This document shows, one piece after another, positions 8,009 through 14,723 of a DNA stretch of 21,996 bases. The notes beneath the pieces are model-generated. The model made no database searches, was not told the DNA's origin, and was given only the letters and a program-made list of their open reading frames with translations. Source of the stretch: Clostridia bacterium (lineage in GTDB: Bacteria; Bacillota_A; Clostridia; Christensenellales; Aristaeellaceae); NCBI GenBank assembly GCA_009783365.1, contig WRHG01000007.1, positions 1-21,996 of the forward strand, in the 5' to 3' direction. The position numbers and the translations under genes are program-made. Every line of letters starts with the position of its first letter. The stretch's first letter is position 1.

Positions 8009-8869
8009 TCAGTCCGGGCGAAGGGTGATTACCACATGGCGGTTGGGCTCATCGCCCTCGCTGTGAGTGGTTACCGCCTCATTCTGCTGTAAGGCGTTGT
8101 GCAAAATCCGCCGCTCGTAGGGGTTCATCGGTTCCATCACTACTTTACGGCCGGTTTTAACAGCGCGATTCGCCATGCGGTTAGCCAGGCGGGTCAGCGC
8201 CTCCTCCCGCTTGGCGCGGTAGTTTTCCGTATCCAGCGTGCAGCGGGTATATTCTTCCCGGCCACGGTTCACATGAAGACTCGTTAGGTATTGCAGCGCG
8301 TCCAGCGTTTCACCCCGGCGGCCGATCAGGATGCCCAGGGTGTCCCCATGCATATCCACCCGGACATTGCCTTCCCCGTCCATTCCCGCCGCCACGCTCA
8401 CCGGAACGCCCATCAGCTCGGTTACCTTCAGCAGGAATTGCTGGGCCTTTCCCTGCGGCGTTTCCGGATCGCACAGGGGCGCGGGCTGTATGGGCGCCTC
8501 GCCCTCCGGTTTTTGGCCGGACACCGCTTCCGCGCTAAGTTCTTCCAAGGTTACCTGGCCTTTGACGACTTCCTTTGCGGCCGGTTCCCGCCTCCCGGTC
8601 TTGGGGGTTTTGCCTTTCCCCTCAGCGTCTCCCCGCCCGGACTTTTTCCGCTTCCCCTGTTCCAAGGCAGGCCCGGAAAGCGCTTCCCCATCCTCTTCGC
8701 GAACGGTCAGCCTCACCACCGCGGGCTTACCGCCCAGCATGCCTAAAAAACCCTTCGTCCCTTCGCTGATGATGTCAATCGCCACGTCCCCCAGGCTTAC
8801 CCCTAACCGGTCCAAACCTTGAGTTACGGCGTCTTCCATGGTTTTTCCGCTGGACTCAATCGATCTCAT
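8009..8869 (-). CDS. jag: Jag/KhpB RNA-binding protein (Jag-N, KH, R3H)
   Basis: This 286-residue cytoplasmic protein is the usual partner gene of yidC (SpoIIIJ-associated protein, also called KhpB). In Firmicutes it pairs with KhpA and is linked to post-transcriptional control and cell elongation/division. The Jag N-terminal domain occupies 1-56 (SGKTMEDAVTQGL, EGTKGFLGMLGGKPA). A charged Lys/Gly/Glu-rich linker spans about 57-140. The KH domain has the GxxG loop in LIGRRGETLDALQYL (181-195). The R3H domain ends the protein, with R253-x3-H257 in NPYERRILH and THSEGDEPNRHVVI. The ATG overlaps the yidC stop (ATGA, 8866-8869), and GGGGAGGG lies upstream inside yidC, so translation is probably coupled. 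The usual downstream mnmE is absent; the next gene is rex after 285 bp. Confidence 0.96.
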   Translation of the reverse strand: MRSIESSGKTMEDAVTQGLDRLGVSLGDVAIDIISEGTKGFLGMLGGKPAVVRLTVREEDGEALSGPALEQGKRKKSGRGDAEGKGKTPKTGRREPAAKEVVKGQVTLEELSAEAVSGQKPEGEAPIQPAPLCDPETPQGKAQQFLLKVTELMGVPVSVAAGMDGEGNVRVDMHGDTLGILIGRRGETLDALQYLTSLHVNRGREEYTRCTLDTENYRAKREEALTRLANRMANRAVKTGRKVVMEPMNPYERRILHNALQQNEAVTTHSEGDEPNRHVVITLRPD

Positions 8870-9852
8870 TTCACGGTTCCCTCCCCAATGGTGACTTGCG
8901 CCGCTTTTTGATCGTGGGCCTCAAAAACCTTATTCAGCACGATGCCCTGCACCCAGGCAATCACGTTGGCCATCACCCAGTATAGCGCAAAACCTGCGTT
9001 GTAACCGGCGCAGATGTACAATGAAAAAAGCGGGAAGAAATATTTCATAAACTTACCGGTTCCCGGCGTTTTGCCATCCGCAGCGGGGGCCGCCGCGGGC
9101 TGGGGCTGGGTGGCCGCCGATACAAACTGCGTAACGGCCGCCAAAATCGGCAGAATGAAAAATCCGTTGCACTTGGCGTAGATGGTAAGCCGGGTAAAAA
9201 TTAAATTCAATTCCGGCATGGCGGCCCATCTGGTCAGTTCCGCCTGATACATGGAGTTTTGGCTGAGCAGGTCAAAAACCGCCTGGCCGTTCAGGTTCTC
9301 CGCCGCAAGGCCAAGGCCCTTGAGGAGTTCCAGCTTAGACGGGTCCAAGCTTTCCCACACTCTGGCCCACACATCGGCGGGAATCTGCCCAAGGCTTCCC
9401 TGGTCCGCAATGGCTACGGCAAAGGGCGCGTCGGGCATCCACAGGTTCTTTACCCACAACCAGCCTTCGTTGACCGGCTGGGACACGGTGAGTACGTCCA
9501 GCACCTGTTTCGCCAACTCCGTATTGGCAATGTACCGCATGGCGCCGAACATGGCGATCAACACGGGGAACGTGATTAACATGGGGACGCAGCCGCTGAG
9601 GGGATTGATTCTCTCCTTGCGGTACAGCTCCTGGGTCTTTTGGTTCAGCTTATCCTTATCGTTGGCGTATTTTTTTTGCAGCTTGGCGATATCGGGCTGC
9701 AGTTTCGACATACGCCGCATGCTCTTGCGGCTCTTATAGTCAAAGGGAAGAAGAACCACCTTGATGAGCAGCGTAAAAATAACGATGGACCAGCCGTAGT
9801 TATGCACCACGGAGTTGATGCCGTTCAAGATACCGGCCAAAAAATCATTCAT
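8866..9852 (-). CDS. yidC: YidC/Oxa1-family membrane protein insertase
   Basis: The product inserts proteins into the cytoplasmic membrane, alone or with Sec. The 328 residues include the first core helix (17-38), a basic coiled cytoplasmic hairpin with KSMRRMSKLQPDIAKLQKKY (residues 43-62), then NPLSGCVPMLITFPVLIAMF (residues 83-102) and three C-terminal helices (about 228-306) with ALYWVMANVIAWVQ. Between helices 2 and 3 is an insertion of roughly 100 residues (125-225), longer than in Bacillus SpoIIIJ. The groove arginine of Bacillus YidC (R73) aligns with K31 here (TLLIKVVLLP). The frame is open to 10011, but ATG 9852 with AGGGAG 8 nt upstream fits the family and follows yidD by 5 bp. There is no lipobox cysteine at the N-terminus. 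Confidence 0.96.
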   Translation of the reverse strand: MNDFLAGILNGINSVVHNYGWSIVIFTLLIKVVLLPFDYKSRKSMRRMSKLQPDIAKLQKKYANDKDKLNQKTQELYRKERINPLSGCVPMLITFPVLIAMFGAMRYIANTELAKQVLDVLTVSQPVNEGWLWVKNLWMPDAPFAVAIADQGSLGQIPADVWARVWESLDPSKLELLKGLGLAAENLNGQAVFDLLSQNSMYQAELTRWAAMPELNLIFTRLTIYAKCNGFFILPILAAVTQFVSAATQPQPAAAPAADGKTPGTGKFMKYFFPLFSLYICAGYNAGFALYWVMANVIAWVQGIVLNKVFEAHDQKAAQVTIGEGTVK

Positions 9853-9857
9853 ATGGA

Positions 9858-10097
9858 TTACTCCCTTCTTAGGGTGGTATTGGGCACCTCGGGCACCGGA
9901 TCGTACCCGCCTTTGCAAAAGGGATTGCAGCGCAGAATGCGCAGCAGGGCCATACCCCCGCCCTTGAGCGCTCCAAACCGCTGGACGGCGGTAAGGGCAT
10001 ACTGGGAACAAGTGGGTTGAAACCTGCAGGACGGCGCGGTGTGTGCGCTGACATGCCGCCGGTAAAACCGGATCATCCCAAGCAGCAGCCCTTTCAT
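9858..10097 (-). CDS. yidD: Membrane protein insertion efficiency factor YidD
   Basis: This small protein (79 residues) assists YidC-dependent membrane insertion. The whole family pattern is visible: CRFQPTCSQYALTAVQRFG followed by RILRCNPFCKGGYDPVP. An amphipathic N-terminal segment (MKGLLLGMIRFYRRH) fits peripheral membrane association. Its ATG overlaps the rnpA stop (ATGA, 10094-10097), and no good ribosome site precedes it, so expression probably depends on translation of rnpA. The stop is 5 bp before the yidC start, and the yidC ribosome site lies within the 3' end of yidD. Confidence 0.97.
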   Translation of the reverse strand: MKGLLLGMIRFYRRHVSAHTAPSCRFQPTCSQYALTAVQRFGALKGGGMALLRILRCNPFCKGGYDPVPEVPNTTLRRE

Positions 10098-10441
10098 GGA
10101 GCAGCTTTGGGCGCCTGCCGGCCTTTTTGCAGCTTGCCGACGAGCCCGTTTACACAGCTGTTCATTTGCGCCAGGGACAATTCCGCCGCTCCGGGCCGGG
10201 CAACCACTACATAGAGCCCGCTTTGCATACTTGCCATCCTGGTACGAAACACCTCCCGCAAGCGCCTTTTAACCCGGTTTCGCACGACGGCGCCGCCCAC
10301 CTTTTTGCCGACGGAAAAACCTACGCGCTTTTGCTGGCTCCTGACGTACAGAAGGGAGAGTTCCCTGCCGCCTACACGGACTCCCCGGCGGTACACATAC
10401 CGAAACTGCCGGTCCTGGCGCATACGGTATTGCTGCTGCAA
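10094..10441 (-). CDS. rnpA: Ribonuclease P protein component
   Basis: This basic protein is the partner of the RNase P RNA in tRNA 5'-end maturation. The 115 residues start at a TTG (10439-10441). The start is chosen because YRMRQDRQFRYVYRRG then sits at the family's normal distance from the N-terminus, and AAAAGGA lies about 10 nt upstream; an ATG six codons later is possible but has no clear ribosome site. The RNA-binding signature is RNRVKRRLREVFR (residues 54-66), preceded by VGFSVGKKVGGAVV. The C-terminus (KGRQAPKAAP) is short and basic. It lies after a probable attenuator that separates it from rpmH. The RNase P RNA gene itself is not in this window. Confidence 0.96.
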   Translation of the reverse strand: MQQQYRMRQDRQFRYVYRRGVRVGGRELSLLYVRSQQKRVGFSVGKKVGGAVVRNRVKRRLREVFRTRMASMQSGLYVVVARPGAAELSLAQMNSCVNGLVGKLQKGRQAPKAAP

Positions 10442-10482
10442 GAGCTTCCCATCCTTTTAGGCTTGACCTACGATAATACCGG

Positions 10483-10529
10483 AAAAGCCCGCACCCACTC
10501 CGCCCTTAGTCAGGAATGGGGACGGGCTT
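10483..10529 (-). terminator. Intrinsic terminator/attenuator between rpmH and rnpA
   Basis: On the minus strand AAGCCCG (10523-10529) pairs perfectly with CGGGCTT (10485-10491). Inside it, TCCCCATTCC pairs with GGAGTGGGTG apart from one mismatch and two G-T wobbles, giving a stem of about 17 pairs with an 11-nt loop. The distal arm runs into TTTT (10483-10486). The T-run is short, so partial termination is likely: much L34 message, less rnpA-yidD-yidC-jag message. No second promoter was seen after it. Confidence 0.65.
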
Positions 10530-10550
10530 GCCGAAACCATGGACGCCACC

Positions 10551-10685
10551 CTAGGCGCAGAGTACCTTGCGGCCGCGCCGGCGGCGCGCTGCCAACACCC
10601 GGCGGCCATTCTTGGTGGACATACGGGACCTGAAACCATGCACCTTGCTGCGCTGGCGCTTTTTGGGCTGATACGTACGAATCAT
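10551..10685 (-). CDS. rpmH: Large ribosomal subunit protein bL34
   Basis: This is a 44-residue highly basic ribosomal protein, easily missed because of its size. It starts [18 protein letters not shown], continues with [20 protein letters not shown] and ends RKVLCA, a near-perfect match to the family along its full length. The ATG (10683-10685) is preceded by AAGGAG at good spacing. It is first in the rpmH-rnpA-yidD-yidC-jag cluster and is served by a near-consensus promoter about 80 nt upstream. In many Firmicutes dnaA and the origin lie directly upstream; here the neighbour is a sensor kinase gene instead. Confidence 0.98.
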   Translation of the reverse strand: MIRTYQPKKRQRSKVHGFRSRMSTKNGRRVLAARRRRGRKVLCA

Positions 10686-10742
10686 CGGGGTACACTCCTT
10701 GACAAATCATCTCTATGGCCGACGGCGCTTTATACCAGGCGC

Positions 10743-10794
10743 ACAGGAAACCACAAAACAGCCACTTTAGTATACCGACAGCGCCCTTTCCTGT
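10743..10794. repeat. 8-bp inverted repeat bracketing the rpmH -10
   Basis: ACAGGAAA (10743-10750) and TTTCCTGT (10787-10794) are perfect inverted copies 36 nt apart. One copy overlaps the -35 of the rpmH promoter and the other lies in the early leader. It could be a bipartite operator, or chance. Confidence 0.3.
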
Positions 10795-10797
10795 CAA
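10769..10797 (-). promoter_or_regulatory. Strong sigma-A promoter of the rpmH-rnpA-yidD-yidC-jag cluster
   Basis: On the minus strand a perfect TTGACA (10792-10797), a 17-nt spacer and TATACT (10769-10774, 5 of 6 consensus) form an almost ideal housekeeping promoter. Transcription would start near 10762, giving a leader of about 77 nt before rpmH. It lies only 25 bp after the end of the kinase gene. Confidence 0.85.
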
Positions 10798-10821
10798 GCA
10801 GGGGTCATGAACATTTTTGCC

Positions 10822-13800
10822 TCATGCCGATGGATCCCGCAAATTCAATTTCAGCTTTTTAAACAATTCATCACTGTCAATCGGCTTTCCAATATGACCG
10901 TTCATGCCGGCGGCCATGCATTTTTCAATATCTTCTTTAAATACGTTGGCCGTCATGGCGACGATGGGTATTTCCCTGGCCCTTGCCGTATTGGATGCCC
11001 GGATTCGCCGCGTCGCCGTAAGACCGTCCATCTCGGGCATCTGTAAATCCATAAGAATCATATCATACCGCTCCGGCGCGGCGTTGAAAAGGCGGACGGC
11101 CTCCGCGCCGTTAACCGCGCATTCGATTTCAAGCTGTGCCGGTTCAAGCAATGCCCGCACGATCTCGCGGTTGATCTCCACATCTTCGGCCAGCAAAATG
11201 CGAAATCCTTTCAGGGATTCCGCCGTCCCTATCCCCGCGCTGTCGGCCTTAGAGATGATCTTGGCGCCCACATGCGTATTGATGCAATCCACCACGTCGG
11301 AGGAGAACAGGGGTTTGGATAAAAAGCCGTTAACGCCGGCGGCCTTGGCGTCCTGCTCGATCACATTCCAGTCATAGGCGGATATCATAATGATAATCGC
11401 CTCATTGACGCCGGTTTCCCTGATTGCCCGGGACAGTTCAACGCCGTTCATCCCAGGCATTTTCCAGTCCACAAAGCAAATGTCATATTCACAGCCCCGC
11501 CCGAACAGCGCCAACGCGTCCCCGCCGCTGGCGGCAGTGTCGCACAGGATGCCCGTACGCTGCGCAAGCGCCGCAAAATATTCCAGGGTATCCGGTTCGT
11601 CGTCCACAACCAGGATTCGGATGTCTTTCAGACTGATGGCGGGAATCAGCGGGCCGCTTTCATCCGGAGCGCATCCCAACTGGACGGTGAAGGCAAAAGT
11701 GGCCCCTTTGCCCAGCTCGGAGTCAATCCAAATCTCGCCATTCATCAATTCGACAATGCGCTTGGATATGGCAAGGCCCAGCCCCGTGCCGCCAAACTTC
11801 CGCGACGTGCTGCTTTCCGCCTGCTCAAAGGATTGAAACAGGCGTTTCTGCTGTTCACGGCTGATCCCGATGCCCGAATCCGCAACTTCTACCTGTACGG
11901 TGCATACGCCGTTCTCTTCTCCCATAAAGCGCAGCCGAAGCGAAATCAAACCCGATTCCGGCGTAAATTTTACGGCGTTTGAAAGCAGGTTTGTAATGAC
12001 CTGCGCCAGCCGCTGGTCGTCGCCAACAAGCCTCTGCGGTATTTTCGGATCGAGGTGCACCGCCAGGTTCTGCGCTTTCTCGTTAATGCGGAAGCCGATA
12101 AAGGTGACGGCTTTTTGCAGCATTTTTTCAAAATGGAATGCTTCATTGGACAATTCAAACTTATTCGCCTCGATTTTCGACATATCCAGAACGTCATTGA
12201 TGACGCCTATCAGATGGGAGGAAGCGCCCTCTATCTTCTCAAAAGCATAATCCTTCTTCTCCGTGTCCGAGGCGGATTTGCCGATCATCGTCATGCCGAC
12301 GATGGCGTTTATGGGGGTCCTAATTTCATGGCTCATGTTGGACAGGAATATGCTTTTGGCCTGGCTGGCCGCCCTCGCTTGCTCCAAAGCCGATGAAAGC
12401 TCCTGCGTCATATCGTTTCGCAGCAGCGCATTGGCGATCAGCAAACTGCCCGAACGCAGGATCGTCTCTTCACTCGCGGTAAACAGTCTTTCCCGATGGC
12501 AATCGTTGAAGCCCACAAACCCCCAGAATTTGTCATGGATATAAACAGGTACAATCAGAACGGATAAAATACCCTGAGGGCTTAACCGCGCTTGTTCTTT
12601 TGGGGACATGTCCCGCACAATGCTGTTCACGCACTGCCCGCTGGAAAGCTTGTCTTCCCACCCCGGCAAATCCTCGCTGTAAGATACGTCGATGGTATGA
12701 TCTTTGCCATGTTGAGGCTCGACGCCTTCCGACCACTCGTACAGTTGCGTGCAATGCAGCTTCCCGTCCACAGTGTGATTTTTCCATAGACGCATGCGAT
12801 CGGCGTCAACGGCGACCGCCATTACGCCCATGCTGTTCCACAGGGCGCTTTCAAATTGACCTGCCTCCGCCTGGAGCAGAAGCGTAGTCGCGTTATGAAC
12901 AGCGTTCAGCAGAGTATCACGCCGTTCGATATCATGCAACATCCTCCGCTGTTCCCTTAAGTCCCTGAGATAAGCCATCACAAGATCATCGTCTTTGCGG
13001 TATACGCGGACCAGCGTCATTTCGCTGGGTATCAACTCTCCGTTAAGCGTCCGGTGCGTCCACTCAACACGGCGATATCCTTCCTCAAACGCTTTTTGGA
13101 TATGATAAATCGCCATTTCTTTGGACGGACTTCCGTCGGGTTGGAATTCGGGCATGAACTCATCAAATCTTTCCAGATACTCCCGCTTATCGGATAACTG
13201 AAAAAGCTTGATAGTCGCCTGGTTGCAGTCGACAATTTTCAGATTTTTATCCCAAATATGCGTGCCGTACGGCGTGGCGTCAATCATGGAATGCATACGC
13301 TCTTCCGCCACGCGTATCTGTTCCATCTCCGCCTGCTGGTCGCGGGCAAGCATTTTCTTGTCATGCTTTGTCTTTTCTTCTTCCTTTAGCTTAACGATAC
13401 AGTTGATCGGTATATTTACGTGAAGGGCTACTTTCCTTGCCATTTGGAGGCATGTCTCCGAGCCGCAGGCGCCGCAGTCGATGTTTTGCTTTTCATAATC
13501 GCTTTTTCCCAACAGCTCAAAGGCTTTGCGAATGTCCGCATTCACCAATTGCGGAAAATCCGTGGGAACGGTCCGGTATTCCCTCATGAAATGCGAGAGT
13601 TCCAGCAAATCGTCATAGGCTTTGATCGCCGATTCATTGCGTTTCCTTTTATGCTCTTCCATCGCCTTTCTTCTGGTGTCGTTCATTGTCTTATCGATTT
13701 CAAATATGCTTCTGCCCTGTGAATATGCGGAACCCAAATTGCAGCCTTCAATACAGTTGAGCACATCAAAGATTTGCGGAAGAAACTCCGCCGGGGTTTC

Positions 13801-14631
13801 GGCGTATTGATTCAATTTCTCGTAGACGCTAAAGCCTTCGGCTTTGGCGATATGAAGCTTTTTCCCCGTGAAGTATTCGATGTTTTCCTTCAAGCCGCCC
13901 GGCATGGGGAATAAAGTACCCGGACCGCTTTCATCGTGATCGAAATCGGTTTCCCTGTCAGGAAGCGCGATACGGCGCTCCTTCAGATATTCCATCAGCT
14001 TGGCGAACGTGATGTTGTACTGCGCCAGCTTCGTCTCCTCAAATTCATTGGCCTTCGCCATACACGGCGAAAGCGCAGCGATTCGGTCCCCGACGCCTTT
14101 GTACTTTTTCATATAAACTGCCGTACAAGCCATCGGGCTATGCACCGGGGACAGTTTATCCAACAAATCGTGGCGGTACAATTCACAATAGGTGACGATT
14201 GCCGGGCAGGGCTGAGCGATGATGGGCGGGGAATTGTTTTGATCCATATACCTGACATGCGCCCAAATACATATATCGGCCCCCAGCGATACGTCGAAAA
14301 TCTTATTCACGCCAAGCTCTTTCATATATGTGAACAGCCTTTGGTAGTCCGGAATATTTGTTTTGATCGACGGCGCGGCAATCAGCGATATGGGAACTCC
14401 GTTCCGCAAATCATGAAAAAACCGCTCGGTATCGTCCGCATAATACCGCGCTTCGTGCTTACACGCCAAGACGCATCGTCCGCAGGCAATACATTTTTCA
14501 TAGTCTATTTTAACTTTGATGTTTCCGGCTTCATCCTGATAGGAAATGTTGGTCGTCTCCATCGGGCATTTTCTGATACACCGGTTACAGCCTGTACATA
14601 AATCATGTTTCGTCTTAATGATTTCAATCAT
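10822..14631 (-). CDS. Hybrid histidine kinase with [FeFe]-hydrogenase-like sensor module
   Basis: The 1269 residues have no membrane helix, so it is probably cytosolic. Order: two [4Fe-4S] ferredoxin motifs (C12/15/18/22; C47/50/53/57). Then an [FeFe]-hydrogenase large-subunit-like domain (about 80-320), from IAAPSIK through AQPCPAI (C142), SPCMAKANEFE (C190, K193) and LNCIEGCNLG (C293, C297). Then a small Fe-S domain as in RnfB (C386, C389, C394, C411), a coiled linker, PAS (about 440-560), GAF (about 575-740), HisKA with SHEIRTP (H768), HATPase (N885, DSGIGIS, GGTGLGL), and receivers with D1055/K1106 and D1195/K1249. There is no HPt domain. C142, C190, C293 and C297 match the H-cluster cubane ligands, but the proton-relay cysteine is proline, so it is probably a sensor like group C (HydS-type) proteins. 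Ligand (H2, redox or CO) is unproven. AAGGA lies 5 nt before the ATG. Confidence 0.92.
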   Translation of the reverse strand: MIEIIKTKHDLCTGCNRCIRKCPMETTNISYQDEAGNIKVKIDYEKCIACGRCVLACKHEARYYADDTERFFHDLRNGVPISLIAAPSIKTNIPDYQRLFTYMKELGVNKIFDVSLGADICIWAHVRYMDQNNSPPIIAQPCPAIVTYCELYRHDLLDKLSPVHSPMACTAVYMKKYKGVGDRIAALSPCMAKANEFEETKLAQYNITFAKLMEYLKERRIALPDRETDFDHDESGPGTLFPMPGGLKENIEYFTGKKLHIAKAEGFSVYEKLNQYAETPAEFLPQIFDVLNCIEGCNLGSAYSQGRSIFEIDKTMNDTRRKAMEEHKRKRNESAIKAYDDLLELSHFMREYRTVPTDFPQLVNADIRKAFELLGKSDYEKQNIDCGACGSETCLQMARKVALHVNIPINCIVKLKEEEKTKHDKKMLARDQQAEMEQIRVAEERMHSMIDATPYGTHIWDKNLKIVDCNQATIKLFQLSDKREYLERFDEFMPEFQPDGSPSKEMAIYHIQKAFEEGYRRVEWTHRTLNGELIPSEMTLVRVYRKDDDLVMAYLRDLREQRRMLHDIERRDTLLNAVHNATTLLLQAEAGQFESALWNSMGVMAVAVDADRMRLWKNHTVDGKLHCTQLYEWSEGVEPQHGKDHTIDVSYSEDLPGWEDKLSSGQCVNSIVRDMSPKEQARLSPQGILSVLIVPVYIHDKFWGFVGFNDCHRERLFTASEETILRSGSLLIANALLRNDMTQELSSALEQARAASQAKSIFLSNMSHEIRTPINAIVGMTMIGKSASDTEKKDYAFEKIEGASSHLIGVINDVLDMSKIEANKFELSNEAFHFEKMLQKAVTFIGFRINEKAQNLAVHLDPKIPQRLVGDDQRLAQVITNLLSNAVKFTPESGLISLRLRFMGEENGVCTVQVEVADSGIGISREQQKRLFQSFEQAESSTSRKFGGTGLGLAISKRIVELMNGEIWIDSELGKGATFAFTVQLGCAPDESGPLIPAISLKDIRILVVDDEPDTLEYFAALAQRTGILCDTAASGGDALALFGRGCEYDICFVDWKMPGMNGVELSRAIRETGVNEAIIIMISAYDWNVIEQDAKAAGVNGFLSKPLFSSDVVDCINTHVGAKIISKADSAGIGTAESLKGFRILLAEDVEINREIVRALLEPAQLEIECAVNGAEAVRLFNAAPERYDMILMDLQMPEMDGLTATRRIRASNTARAREIPIVAMTANVFKEDIEKCMAAGMNGHIGKPIDSDELFKKLKLNLRDPSA

Positions 14632-14651
14632 GGCATTCCTTCGCTGTTGCG

Positions 14652-14680
14652 CGCCGGCTCATCAGGGTGCCATGCCGGCG
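14652..14680. repeat. Inverted repeat in the gap before the kinase gene
   Basis: CGCCGGC (14652-14658) and GCCGGCG (14674-14680) form a perfect 7-bp stem with a 15-nt loop in the 92-bp gap between the giant surface-protein gene and the kinase. No T-run follows on the minus strand. It may be a weak or factor-dependent terminator for the giant gene, or a leader hairpin of the kinase message. Confidence 0.35.
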
Positions 14681-14723
14681 ATTTCTCATGTGTTTCGCTC
14701 TTATTCAAAACGGAAGCTTCAAG

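Noticed and set aside
9853..10011. In-frame extension of yidC to 381 residues
   Set aside because: The extra 53 residues are yidD read in another frame; ATG 9852 has a good ribosome site and fits the family.
10686..10821. Replication origin next to rpmH
   Set aside because: No dnaA gene and no DnaA-box-like repeats were found; the gap holds a promoter and an inverted repeat only.
10822..14631. Catalytic [FeFe]-hydrogenase
   Set aside because: The relay cysteine and the glycine-rich third motif are missing, the domain is short, and it is fused to a histidine kinase; a sensory role fits better.
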